This document shows positions 1 through 7,391 of a stretch of DNA of 39,284 nt, in pieces (position 1 is the stretch's first letter; each line of letters starts with the position of its first letter). The translations under genes and the position numbers were made by a program. The notes beneath the pieces were generated by a model. It was given only the letters and a program-made list of their open reading frames with translations. It made no database searches and was not told the origin of the DNA. This stretch comes from a virus. The stretch is from positions 1-39,284 of the IMG/VR virus record IMGVR_UViG_3300036401_000116. The stretch is one strand, 5' to 3'.

Positions 1-247
1 CCTAATCTGCCACTCAAGTAGAAATAGATTCCTGACGTTGCAGCGTAACAGTCATAAGTGATTGTGCATTCAAGCGTTGCGAGTTTGCGAGGTCCGATCG
101 TCCGCCGCGCGGCCCCGCGGCCAGGAAGTGCAAAGTCCGCTCTCGCGTAATGTCCTCACGGAAAACACGAGCGCACCAGAAAAAATCCTGCAAAAATTGC
201 CGAAAGAAATCTAAGATGAGAAGTAGAAGAGAGGAGGAGGAGATACT
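1..247. other. Non-coding leader before the late operon
   Basis: I see no convincing gene here. It holds a GC-rich inverted repeat at 104-121 (6-bp arms, 6-base loop) without a following T-run, then an A-rich stretch at about 180-210, then a purine-rich tract at about 213-245 that ends in a strong ribosome-binding sequence for the small frame starting at 248. I could not recognise a clean sigma70-type promoter pair. The position just ahead of the packaging genes would suit a late-operon leader or a packaging signal, but nothing in the bases proves either. Confidence 0.4.
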
Positions 248-382
248 ATGTCTACTCTCACTCTCTCTCTCCCTGTAAGGGTCTCCCTACAAATCACAGT
301 GTGTGACCCCCCCCTACCTTCCCCCCGACTACCTAATGAAATGACTAAGAATTCTTTGCCTGCGGCGGCCTCGGTGTGGTAG
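248..382 (+). CDS. Possible small leader protein (44 aa)
   Basis: This short frame runs ATG to TAG and encodes 44 residues beginning MSTLTLSLPVRV. Its main support is the site before it: repeated GGAGG-type sequence ending a few bases ahead of the ATG, one of the best ribosome-binding sites in the window. The stop lies 14 bases before the ATG of the next gene, a spacing that suits coupling, and that next gene has no visible site of its own. The product is rich in Leu, Pro and Ser, has no recognised domain, and is partly encoded by a pyrimidine-rich run, so composition alone could keep the frame open. It may be a genuine leader peptide or chance. Confidence 0.35.
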   Translation: MSTLTLSLPVRVSLQITVCDPPLPSPRLPNEMTKNSLPAAASVW

Positions 383-396
383 TTCTCAACGCCACC

Positions 397-879
397 ATGA
401 CGAAGACAATCGGAGTTCACGAGCTGGCGTATGAGACGTTCCACCGAATGCTGCAGAACATGCAGGAGCGGCAGCATGCCGATGCGTTCCCGGTCTGGAA
501 AGTGTCAGCTGGACGCTTGCTGGAGTTCCTTGTGTGGTATTTCGAGGAGTCGCAGCGGCTGCAGTGTGCGACGTGCATGCCGATGGTGATCAACTTCTCG
601 CCGGCAGTTGGTGGCGCTGGAAGGTATGACCCGGCGTCGATGGATCGCAGGCAGTGGCCCTACAAATACTCGGTGGCCTGCAAGATGATCAGGGCCGAAA
701 AGGGTGTCGGATACATGGCAACGCACGCGGAAGTGCTCGCCTACATCAGGGCCAACCCGGACATTGGCATGAACACGCAGAAGCGGAAGGATGAGGAGGA
801 GGCCACGAAGCGTGAAATCGCGCAACGATCGAGGTTGCAACCGACAACGCCACCCGCTACGAGTAGCAACCATGAGTGA
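397..879 (+). CDS. Hypothetical phage protein (160 aa)
   Basis: The product is a soluble protein of unknown function, first gene of normal size in the forward operon. I chose ATG 397 (MTKTIGVHELAYETF) over the in-frame GTG at 376. Neither has a clear Shine-Dalgarno, and the GTG overlaps the stop of the preceding small frame. The middle contains two cysteines (CATC) without a second pair, so a zinc site is not convincing. The last 30 residues are charged, then Pro/Thr-rich, and look disordered. The stop overlaps the next gene by eight bases (ATGAGTGA), which implies coupled translation. No family was recognised. Confidence 0.7.
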   Translation: MTKTIGVHELAYETFHRMLQNMQERQHADAFPVWKVSAGRLLEFLVWYFEESQRLQCATCMPMVINFSPAVGGAGRYDPASMDRRQWPYKYSVACKMIRAEKGVGYMATHAEVLAYIRANPDIGMNTQKRKDEEEATKREIAQRSRLQPTTPPATSSNHE

Positions 880-1237
880 AACGCAAGCCCTCTCGACCCC
901 CACCGACGCCACACCAACTCCGAAAGGCAAGCGCGCGAAGAAGCAGCGGCGCTACCGGCTGTTCCCTGGCGACGATGGCGGCGACTTCAGGATCTACGTC
1001 ATCAGCGAAGACCCGGCGCACGCGAAGGGCACGCTGATCCCGGCGCCCGGTGTCGGCGGATTCGACTCCACGCACGCGGCGCAGAAGTTCCTGCGCGCGG
1101 AAGGCCATCGGTTCGTCGGCCTGCAGCTGATGATCAGCAAGGCCGTGCACATGGCGCGCATCGCGCTCGAGGAGAAGCCGCAGGTCAAGGTCGAGTGGAA
1201 GCCGCGCGCGCAGGTCTCGGGCCCGCCCAAGGAGTAG
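872..1237 (+). CDS. Hypothetical basic protein (121 aa)
   Basis: The start is ATG 872, which overlaps the previous stop in the pattern ATGAGTGA. The first 30 residues are Thr/Pro- and Lys/Arg-rich (KGKRAKKQRRYR) and probably disordered and nucleic-acid binding. The remainder (RLFPGDDGGDFRIYVI through residue 105) looks like one compact alpha/beta domain. A helix follows the phrase HAAQKFLRAEGHRF, reminiscent of small phage proteins that carry a sequence-extraction tag, but I do not recognise a named family. It lies between another unknown gene and the Acb2/Tad1-like gene, just ahead of the terminase, where phages often keep accessory genes. Confidence 0.75.
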   Translation: MSETQALSTPTDATPTPKGKRAKKQRRYRLFPGDDGGDFRIYVISEDPAHAKGTLIPAPGVGGFDSTHAAQKFLRAEGHRFVGLQLMISKAVHMARIALEEKPQVKVEWKPRAQVSGPPKE

Positions 1238-1246
1238 GCTAGCGAC

Positions 1247-1495
1247 ATGAAACCAACCGACGCTGACCTGCACGCCAGGTTCTTCTTCCGCAAGCCGACC
1301 CCGGACACGCTGCCGAGGTTCGAACAGATCAACGAAGCGTGCTTCGAACTTGCGAAGCTGATTCGCGACAAGGTGCCGGAAGGCATCGACCTCTCGCTGG
1401 CGCTGATGCACCTCGAGGACGCGCGCATGCGCGCGAACTTCGGCATCTCCCTGGAGACGAGCACGCCACTGGTGTCGACGCCGGTCAAGCCGTGA
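1247..1495 (+). CDS. Acb2/Tad1 hairpin-like protein, candidate cyclic-nucleotide sponge
   Basis: This 82-residue protein resembles the small helical-hairpin proteins now grouped as Acb2/Tad1-type domains. The family pattern I recall is an aromatic N-terminal segment, then F/Y-x-x-I, a helix ending in a Pro turn, then S-x-A-x-x-x-L-x-x-A-x-M-x-A-N. Here I see FEQINEACFELAKLIRD (about 28-44), VPEG, LSLALMHLEDARMRAN (about 52-67) and a short tail. Known members bind cyclic di- or tri-nucleotides or the Thoeris signal and so block CBASS or Thoeris immunity. The usual Trp before Ala-Asn is Arg here, so ligand binding is uncertain. AAGGAG lies before the ATG. The function is inferred from a remembered pattern, not a database hit. 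Confidence 0.6.
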   Translation: MKPTDADLHARFFFRKPTPDTLPRFEQINEACFELAKLIRDKVPEGIDLSLALMHLEDARMRANFGISLETSTPLVSTPVKP

Positions 1496-1498
1496 TCC

Positions 1499-2236
1499 GT
1501 GGCCAAGAAGGTCGACACTCAGATCCTCGACCCGAAGGCCAAGGACAAGATCGAGCAAGCGGCGGCCGCGGTCGGCCTCTCGTTCCAGCAGCTGGTCGAG
1601 TTGGTCTCTGACAGCGGCGCGCTCGCCTCTCCGCCAGCCAAGGACAAGGATGGGTTCACGCCGACGATCACCATGCGTGACCTCGGTCGGCGCATGTGGA
1701 CCGAGCTCCAGATCACGCAGCGACCGGAGCGAGCCAAGTGGTTCACGACGCTGCTGCGGCCGCAACAGGTCGCGCTGATCGTCACGCTGCGCGAGCATGG
1801 CTACCGCAGCGAGGTCATCGGCCACGAGCTGCAGATGGACCCGCTCGAGGTGGCTCGCCTGTTCAACGAGCACGCCGACAACATCGGCGCGCAGGTCAGC
1901 CAGATCAGGCTCAACACCCTCGCCGGTCACATCCAACTCGCCTACGAGCGCGCGCAGCAGGGGCTGGTGGATCAGAAAGAGTGGGCCGCCTACTTCCGAG
2001 TGACCAAGGAAATGGTCGGTCTGCTCCAGTCGCTCGGCATCGTCGACAGCGCGGTGCGTCGCGTCGAGGTGACGCACAACGTCAACTTCGGAGAGCAGCA
2101 AAAGGCCGAGGTCGAGGCGATGGTGCAGCTCGAGCTGAAGAAGAAGAAGCGCATCGAAGAGATCAAGCAGGCCGACTTCGTGATGGTCGATACCGTCAAG
2201 GGCCTGAAGCTCGAAGGCGAAGGAGAGACCAAGTGA
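1499..2236 (+). CDS. terS: Probable terminase small subunit
   Basis: The protein (245 aa) probably recognises phage DNA and hands it to the large terminase, whose gene follows after one small gene. It begins at GTG 1499, three bases after the previous stop, with no clear Shine-Dalgarno, so it is probably coupled. Residues about 1-40 contain a short helical segment. Residues about 80-120 (RPQQVALIVTLREHGY, then SEVIGHELQMDPLEVARLF) form a convincing helix-turn-helix. The following region is helical and could be the oligomerisation core. The C-terminus is a Lys/Glu-rich helix (LELKKKKRIEEIKQ). HTH plus coiled region plus position is the typical small-terminase layout, but these subunits diverge strongly, so the call rests mainly on context. 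Confidence 0.65.
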   Translation: MAKKVDTQILDPKAKDKIEQAAAAVGLSFQQLVELVSDSGALASPPAKDKDGFTPTITMRDLGRRMWTELQITQRPERAKWFTTLLRPQQVALIVTLREHGYRSEVIGHELQMDPLEVARLFNEHADNIGAQVSQIRLNTLAGHIQLAYERAQQGLVDQKEWAAYFRVTKEMVGLLQSLGIVDSAVRRVEVTHNVNFGEQQKAEVEAMVQLELKKKKRIEEIKQADFVMVDTVKGLKLEGEGETK

Positions 2237-2460
2237 CCGTGATCGCACACAAGACCAAGTTCCTCGGCATCGGCGTTCCTTCAAGACCAGGCAAGTGCCC
2301 GCACTGCAGCAACGAGATGCCGGTTGACTCGGTGGCCTTCTGCGACGAGGAGAAGTGGCTCGGCTACGCCACGCTGTTCTGCTCCGAGGAGTGTCTGCAG
2401 GCTGGTCACTTGGTCATGGCCAAGGAGCATCACGTCGGCGGGCACATGATCAAGTGGTGA
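2233..2460 (+). CDS. Small zinc-ribbon protein (75 aa)
   Basis: The gene starts at GTG 2233, overlapping the small-terminase stop as GTGA, and its own TGA overlaps the large-terminase ATG as TGATG. It is therefore locked in the translation chain between the two terminase genes. Two cysteine pairs, CPHC near residue 22 and CSEEC near residue 50, give a treble-clef or zinc-ribbon fold. A lone Cys near 37 and His residues near the C-terminus may also take part. It may be an accessory DNA- or protein-binding factor for packaging, but that is inference from position only. It is one of several tiny zinc-ribbon proteins in this genome. Confidence 0.7.
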   Translation: MTVIAHKTKFLGIGVPSRPGKCPHCSNEMPVDSVAFCDEEKWLGYATLFCSEECLQAGHLVMAKEHHVGGHMIKW

Positions 2461-4175
2461 TGGAAGAGTCGACCCTAACGCTGGAGCAGCTTCGCACCGA
2501 GCGGTTGAGCCGGGAACGCGACTACTACACCTCGGACGAGGGCTTCCTCGACTTCGTGCGCGACAGCGGTGCGGCACCGGATGCTGAGTGGCAACCGCAC
2601 GGTCGCTACGCCCAGCTGCTCGTCACCTGGCAGGGCGACCCTGACCCGGACAACCCGGAGATCACCAACTTCCGATCGAAGATGGCGCTCTGGCCGCGCG
2701 GCTCCTTCAAGAGCCAGGTGTTCACGATCGGCCAGGCGGCGTGGCTGATTGCGCGTGATCCGAACATCCGCATCCTGATCTGCTCGGAGACCGCGCGTCA
2801 GGCGCAGAAGTTCGCCGCCGAAGTGATGAAGATCGTGGACAGCCAGTGGTTCCGCGATCGGTTCGGCGTGCACCGCGGCGACAAGTGGAAGGAGGCGTCC
2901 GGCGTCTTCTACTCGGCGCTGCGCACGCGCCAGGGCATCAAGGATCCGACGCTGGCCTCGTCGGGCGTCGGCGAAGTGCAGACCGGCGCGCACTGGGACG
3001 TTGTTCTAATGGACGACGTTTGCTCGCAGGAGAACACCAAGACGCCGGAGTCGATCGACTCACTATGGTCGTGGTTCTCCGAGGTGCAGTCGCAGCTCGA
3101 CCCTGGCACCAAGCTCTTCGTCATCGGCACGCTCCACCACTACAACGACATCTACTGTCGCATCATCAAGGATCCGGCGATCGCCGCGACCTTCGAGATC
3201 AGCAAGCACGCATGGTGCGAGCCGCTGGTGGATCCGCGAGGCAAGGAGCCGACGACGCTCTTCTTCCCGAAGAGGCTCACGCGCGCGTTCATCGCTGACC
3301 GCAAGGTGAAGCAGGTGCCGCGCCTGTTCGCGTGCTTCTACGAGAACAAGCCGCAGACTGGCGACGACCAGATCTTCCACGAGGACTACTTCCACGTCAT
3401 CCGCGACCAGGACGTGCCCGGCTCCGTGTGGACCTACGTGCTCACGGACTTCGCGTTCACCGCCGACGAGAAGAAGGCGAAGTCCAAATCGGACCGCTGC
3501 TGCTTCTGGGTCGTGAGTCTCGACTGCAATCGCACCGCCTACGTGCGTGACCTCTACATTGGTCGCTGGCGTCCTTCGGATTCTTGCCGGATCGTGTGTG
3601 ACCTGTGGACCAGGTTCCAACCACTCAACGTGAAGGGTGTCGGCGTCGAGAAGACGACGCACAAGGAACTCCTCATGTCGCTGTTCGAGGAGGTGCGTCG
3701 ACAGACCTTCATCCGGCCGCGCTTCATCGAGATCGCTGGGCGCAACCAGGAGATCAAGGACATCAGGATCGAGTCGATCGAGCCGCGCTTCCGCGGCGGC
3801 AACATCTACTTCACCGAGTTCGTGCGCCAGCAGTTCGCCACGAAGTGGAAGCCGATGCTCGACGAGATGACCGAGTGGCCGTTCAGCGCGAACGACGACA
3901 TCCCCGACGCGATCAGCGACCTCGACAAGGTGGACGACTCGGGCAAGTTCTACTTCCCTGGGCCACCGCCTGGGTGGACACCACTCGAGGTGAAGCGATT
4001 CACACCACCGACGGTCGACGGGCGCTATAACCCTGACGCCAAGTATCCAGCACGCGAGTTCACCAAGAACAAGGAGCATGATCTGTGGGGCAGCAAGAAC
4101 AGCGATTCCGCACCGGGAAGCCTCTTCCGCGGAACCTCCAACCAATCAAACCGCGACATCTTCGGCCCGCAGTAG
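2460..4175 (+). CDS. terL: Terminase large subunit (packaging ATPase-nuclease)
   Basis: This 571-residue protein is the packaging motor. The ATPase half shows a Walker A-like WPRGSFKS at about 78-85 (Lys84), Walker B VVLMDD at 181-186 followed by a coupling motif, and GTLHHYND at 223-230. The nuclease half begins with a TDFAF strand whose Asp330 fits the first metal ligand of the RNase H-like fold, and later acidic residues near EKTTHKE and NDDIPDAISD complete the expected set. ATG 2460 shares a base with the upstream stop. An ATG further upstream in the same frame would only extend into a shadow of the zinc-ribbon gene. The length is normal for a phage terminase. The last 91 bases overlap the next gene. 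Confidence 0.93.
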   Translation: MEESTLTLEQLRTERLSRERDYYTSDEGFLDFVRDSGAAPDAEWQPHGRYAQLLVTWQGDPDPDNPEITNFRSKMALWPRGSFKSQVFTIGQAAWLIARDPNIRILICSETARQAQKFAAEVMKIVDSQWFRDRFGVHRGDKWKEASGVFYSALRTRQGIKDPTLASSGVGEVQTGAHWDVVLMDDVCSQENTKTPESIDSLWSWFSEVQSQLDPGTKLFVIGTLHHYNDIYCRIIKDPAIAATFEISKHAWCEPLVDPRGKEPTTLFFPKRLTRAFIADRKVKQVPRLFACFYENKPQTGDDQIFHEDYFHVIRDQDVPGSVWTYVLTDFAFTADEKKAKSKSDRCCFWVVSLDCNRTAYVRDLYIGRWRPSDSCRIVCDLWTRFQPLNVKGVGVEKTTHKELLMSLFEEVRRQTFIRPRFIEIAGRNQEIKDIRIESIEPRFRGGNIYFTEFVRQQFATKWKPMLDEMTEWPFSANDDIPDAISDLDKVDDSGKFYFPGPPPGWTPLEVKRFTPPTVDGRYNPDAKYPAREFTKNKEHDLWGSKNSDSAPGSLFRGTSNQSNRDIFGPQ

Positions 4176-4576
4176 AAGCTGGCCAGATGGTGCGCGAGCT
4201 GCTCATCAACGAGTTCGGCGAAGACGCTCCGTTCCTGCAGCAGGCTCAGGATGGCGTCGAGGGCTTCGTGCATCGCTGCATCGAACAACTCGGAGCTCCA
4301 GGCCCGGTCGGCAACGCGATGCCGATCCAGAATGGATCGGACTACCGCATGCCGGCGCGCAACGCTCAGCAACTCCGTCAGGACATGGCCGCCGACGAAC
4401 GTCAGGTGAAGCGCGCGCCAGGCCGCGAAGCCGTCGTCAACGAGCACGTCACCGAGGAGGAGATGGACCGCCGCGGCGAGCTCGCGAGTCCGGTAGCTCC
4501 TCCGCCAAAGAAGCGAGAGCTCATCCTTCCAGCCTCAGCTGCTCCAGCGAAGAAGTCAGGCGACTGGGTGCTGTGA
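4085..4576 (+). CDS. Hypothetical protein (163 aa)
   Basis: The start is GTG 4085, supported by AAGGAG eight bases upstream inside the terminase gene. ATG 4187 is the alternative and would remove the overlap. Residues 1-34 are basic and Pro-rich. Residues about 35-75 (MVRELLINEFGEDAPFLQQ) look helical and folded. The rest is charged, contains a Pro/Lys-rich linker and ends DWVL. No family was recognised. It sits at the junction between packaging and carbohydrate genes, and its stop overlaps the next start as GTGA. Confidence 0.65.
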   Translation: MGQQEQRFRTGKPLPRNLQPIKPRHLRPAVEAGQMVRELLINEFGEDAPFLQQAQDGVEGFVHRCIEQLGAPGPVGNAMPIQNGSDYRMPARNAQQLRQDMAADERQVKRAPGREAVVNEHVTEEEMDRRGELASPVAPPPKKRELILPASAAPAKKSGDWVL

Positions 4577-4785
4577 GCATCTACGAAACAGTCACGGTGC
4601 ATTGCTTCGGCTGCGGCAAAGAGGTAGTCATCCCAGCAGGCCCACACAAGGCGGCGATACGCGATGGAAAACAGAGACCGATTTTCTGCTCCCGGCGGTG
4701 CAACCAAACCTTTGTTGCCAGGGAAGGGGCCAGATCTCAAGAAGGAGGTTCCGCGCCTCACCATCCTGCTCTCGGTTCCGGCTGA
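4573..4785 (+). CDS. Small zinc-ribbon protein (70 aa)
   Basis: The frame starts at GTG 4573 in a GTGA overlap with the previous stop. CFGC at about 13-16 and CSRRC at about 42-46 form a convincing pair of zinc knuckles. Coding character seems to end near residue 55, where the frame enters the start of the glycosyltransferase gene and becomes Gly/Ser/His-rich. It overlaps that gene by 122 bases. Either the small protein really has this tail or the downstream gene starts later than annotated. It resembles the zinc-ribbon protein coded between the terminase genes. The function is unknown. Confidence 0.6.
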   Translation: MSIYETVTVHCFGCGKEVVIPAGPHKAAIRDGKQRPIFCSRRCNQTFVAREGARSQEGGSAPHHPALGSG

Positions 4786-5347
4786 GAAGGTTGATCTACT
4801 CGACACGGCGGTTGGCTGGATCGAGAAGAGCACGCCGCTCAAGCACAGGCTGGTCGTCGCACTGATCGGCACGTTGAGTGATGAGAAAGTCGGCTGGGTC
4901 GCATCACTGATGTCTGCGGCCCGTGGCTCCGACTGGGTGCTGATGCAGTCGGCTGAAGGCGTGAACCAGGCGATCGACCGCGACCTTGCCAACGCCACGA
5001 CCGACTACATCCTCAGCATCCCGGTCGACTGCCTGCTCACCGACCCGGAGTGGTTCGGCAAGATGCAGATGCCGTTCACCAAGGACTCCAGCTGCGGGAT
5101 GTCCTTCGCGTTCGACGACATGGCCGGCAACACGCGGCCGCCGCATCGCTGGGATCCTCGTCAAGACGTTCCCGGTCGCGTCTTCATGGTGCAGAGGTCG
5201 TTCGTCGCTTCAGCCCTTGGCCAGATCAAGTTCGGCTTGGCCGAGGACGACTACAGCAGCCCGCTGCAGCATGCGCTTCGCGGTCTCGGCCTGTGCTCGT
5301 GGGCCATTCCTTCCGTCAGGCTCACACTGCTCAAGACGGTCAAGTGA
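4664..5347 (+). CDS. Glycosyltransferase, GT-A (family 2-like)
   Basis: The protein probably transfers a sugar from a nucleotide-sugar donor. From residue about 28 it follows the GT-A pattern: a first strand TILLSVP, a later strand LVVALIG, then a helix with ANATTDYILSIPVDC, where the strand ending PVD occupies the DxD-like metal site, followed by PEWFGKM. The rest contains the phrase WAIPSVR near the end. At 227 residues it is a minimal catalytic domain without membrane anchor. ATG 4664 is the only reasonable start, though residues 1-27 lie in the overlap with the zinc-ribbon gene. The next gene starts in its stop codon (GTGA). The acceptor (virion protein, modified DNA base or host surface glycan) cannot be told from sequence. 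Confidence 0.7.
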   Translation: MENRDRFSAPGGATKPLLPGKGPDLKKEVPRLTILLSVPAEKVDLLDTAVGWIEKSTPLKHRLVVALIGTLSDEKVGWVASLMSAARGSDWVLMQSAEGVNQAIDRDLANATTDYILSIPVDCLLTDPEWFGKMQMPFTKDSSCGMSFAFDDMAGNTRPPHRWDPRQDVPGRVFMVQRSFVASALGQIKFGLAEDDYSSPLQHALRGLGLCSWAIPSVRLTLLKTVK

Positions 5348-6696
5348 TCCGCGCTGTCGGTAGGTCAGGTCCGCCGCGCGTCGCGATCGCCGACGACGCC
5401 GGACTGATCTACAGCGACGATTGGCGCATGGGTTGGCTCGCCGGCTTCAAGAGGCTCGGCTGCGAGGTCTTGGTCGTCGATGTCGCGGCACTGCGCCGCG
5501 CTGGCGGAGGTCTGTTCAGCACGCGCGGTGGAACCATGGCGCGTGGGCTCGCCGAGAACATCATCGCGTGGCGGCCAGACTTGCTGTGGTGCCATCACGG
5601 TCGGGCTGCCGGCAACGAGTCGTTCCTGTCGCAGTTCAAGCGACGCGGAATCCCTACCGCGGTTTACCTCTGCGACGAGCCCTACGAGACCGGGGAGACT
5701 GCGCGCTACAGCCCCCGTTTCGACTTCGTGTTCACGATGGATCCGTTCACGGTGAAGGCGCACGCCGAGTCGAGATCGCAAACACAGCGACGCGGCGTCT
5801 TCTATCTTCCGCCGTGCGTCGACACAGATCTGTTCACGTTGCGGGACTACTCCGACAGGCGGGTGCAAGCATTCTTCCTCGGCAACCCGATGCTGAAGCC
5901 GCGCGAGCCATACCTTCGAGCTGTCGAGAAGCTGGTGAGCGGCACGGAGATCCGCTACTGGCCTCGACCGAGAGCTGGTCGACACTCAGTTGTCGCCAAG
6001 GGCAATCCAGATTGGATCCCGTGGGACCAGCATCCGAGCTACTACGCCAACTGCGTCGTTGGCCTCAATGTGCACCGTAGCCCGGTGATTACTCGAGAGT
6101 GCTTTCGGACCAGGGTTGAGCGTCGCCGTCTGCCGTCGATGGCCGTTCCGACAGGCCTGCAGCTGTGCAAGGAGATGCCGGCTGACGAAGGGACTGGATT
6201 CTGGAACGACGCGAACCTTCCAGCGGCGCACGTCAACCCGAGGTTCTTCGAGATGGCTGCGTGCGGCACTCTCGTTGTGAGCGATGACTCGAGGTTGGAG
6301 CTGCAGCGCATGTTCCCGATGGCGCCCCGCGCCAGTGGCGTTGATCACTTCGTCGAGCTCGTGCTCTACTACCTTGAACACCAAGACGAAGCCGAGGAGA
6401 TTGGACACGCATGTTCCAACCAGATTGGAAGGCGGCACACCTACCGGCACCGCGTGGCCGAAGTCCTGGTGCGAACTGGCTTGATGGATCTGCTGCCGGC
6501 AGAAAAGTTTTCCTCCTTGGGGGCGCTGGAGGGTTGGTTGAGTCCGCAGGCTTTGCCGCTGCCAGAGGTGAACTCTCCATCGGCACGAACTGGAGCCTGC
6601 GAGTGGTGGAGCCCTCCTGTTGGCTTGTCGTGGACCAGGGGGTCTGGAAGAGCGAAGGATCTCTCCTCGCTAGATGTTCCACAGGCATGGTTGTAG
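5344..6696 (+). CDS. CgeB-like glycosyltransferase (GT-B fold)
   Basis: The product (450 aa) resembles CgeB/glycosyl-transferase family 1-type enzymes. The N-terminal half has Rossmann-like strands (RVAIADD, LVVDVAAL, LLWCHHG, TAVYLCDEPYE). The C-terminal half has PSYYANCVVGLNVHR, then VNPRFFEMAACGTLVVSDD, the usual donor-binding segment with an E-M-A-A-C-G signature, and a final helix with RHTYRHRVAEVL. The start is GTG 5344 in a GTGA overlap. Family-like sequence stops near residue 385. The remaining 65 residues look like out-of-frame translation of the following gene, which overlaps by 286 bases in the -1 frame. The enzyme may really end in a non-conserved tail, or the two genes may be joined by a frameshift. 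Confidence 0.75.
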   Translation: MIRAVGRSGPPRVAIADDAGLIYSDDWRMGWLAGFKRLGCEVLVVDVAALRRAGGGLFSTRGGTMARGLAENIIAWRPDLLWCHHGRAAGNESFLSQFKRRGIPTAVYLCDEPYETGETARYSPRFDFVFTMDPFTVKAHAESRSQTQRRGVFYLPPCVDTDLFTLRDYSDRRVQAFFLGNPMLKPREPYLRAVEKLVSGTEIRYWPRPRAGRHSVVAKGNPDWIPWDQHPSYYANCVVGLNVHRSPVITRECFRTRVERRRLPSMAVPTGLQLCKEMPADEGTGFWNDANLPAAHVNPRFFEMAACGTLVVSDDSRLELQRMFPMAPRASGVDHFVELVLYYLEHQDEAEEIGHACSNQIGRRHTYRHRVAEVLVRTGLMDLLPAEKFSSLGALEGWLSPQALPLPEVNSPSARTGACEWWSPPVGLSWTRGSGRAKDLSSLDVPQAWL

Positions 6697-7391
6697 TTGC
6701 CGGCGCGAACATCTTCGGCGGCGGAGTCTTCAGCACGGCGCACGCGCGACGCATGAAGATGGTCGGGCAAGGTCAGCGCGCGATCACTGAGATCAGGATC
6801 AAGTCGCTTGGTGGCGCGAAGCGCACCAAGACTGGGCACATCGAGTTTGCCACGGTTCCGCCGTTCATGCCGACTTCTGCTTCCGAGCCCTTCCACCCAG
6901 GCGCCAACAGCTTGTGCTTCGCCATCCAGCTGGCTCACCTCATGGGTTGCGACCCGATCTACGCTGTCGGTTTCACTTTGCAGAACGGCGTTGGCTACCA
7001 CTTCGGGCACACCAACCCGGTGACGAAGCGCACCACGTTCTACGAGCAGAAACGTGCCTTGGCATGGTGCGAGTGGCACAGCAAGACCTTCCCTGGTAGG
7101 GTTCGCCTCGACCCCGGCTTCAGCGGTCCGATCTACGACATCTTCCCGAAGGCGAACTTCGATGCGATCCAAGAACCCGCCAGATCACATGCTCCCGACG
7201 ATGGCCGACGCGAACCAGAGTCGCGAGACCAGCATGCCGCTGCAGAAGAACCAGTTCGACACGATGGCGACGGACATCGACCCCTACACGAAGATGGGGT
7301 CCAACCCAGCGGTGAGCGCGAAACAGCAGAGGTTCATGGGGATGTGCGCGCACTCACCGGGCAAGGCGAAGGGCAAGTGTCCATCGCATGA
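6411..7391 (+). CDS. DUF115/MptE-like Rossmann protein of the glycan module
   Basis: From about residue 30 the protein shows GRKVFLLGGAGG, then a strand with IGTNWSL and WLVVDQG, and later ANSLCFAIQLAHLMGCDPIY followed by AVGFTL. This order (glycine-rich first strand, Asn in the second, Asp in the third, then a lAxxlG-IyxxG helix-strand) is that of DUF115-type proteins, related to sialyltransferase-like and flagellin-glycosylation enzymes. ATG 6411 is the only upstream start, with GAGGAG about 11 bases away, but residues 1-29 are a shadow of the CgeB-like gene. Residues beyond about 255 look like a shadow of the next small gene. It could therefore be translated independently or reached by -1 frameshifting from the upstream gene. 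Confidence 0.6.
   Translation: MFQPDWKAAHLPAPRGRSPGANWLDGSAAGRKVFLLGGAGGLVESAGFAAARGELSIGTNWSLRVVEPSCWLVVDQGVWKSEGSLLARCSTGMVVVAGANIFGGGVFSTAHARRMKMVGQGQRAITEIRIKSLGGAKRTKTGHIEFATVPPFMPTSASEPFHPGANSLCFAIQLAHLMGCDPIYAVGFTLQNGVGYHFGHTNPVTKRTTFYEQKRALAWCEWHSKTFPGRVRLDPGFSGPIYDIFPKANFDAIQEPARSHAPDDGRREPESRDQHAAAEEPVRHDGDGHRPLHEDGVQPSGERETAEVHGDVRALTGQGEGQVSIA

Noticed and set aside
391-400. GCCACCATGA around the 397 start, a perfect Kozak-type context
   Set aside because: Surrounding operon, phage genes and overlapping stops show a bacterial virus; the match is most likely chance.
857-2284. Long minus-strand frame of about 475 codons
   Set aside because: It is antisense to the early and terminase genes, its product is Arg/Leu/His-rich low-complexity, typical of GC-rich shadow frames, and no ribosome site or neighbour fits it.
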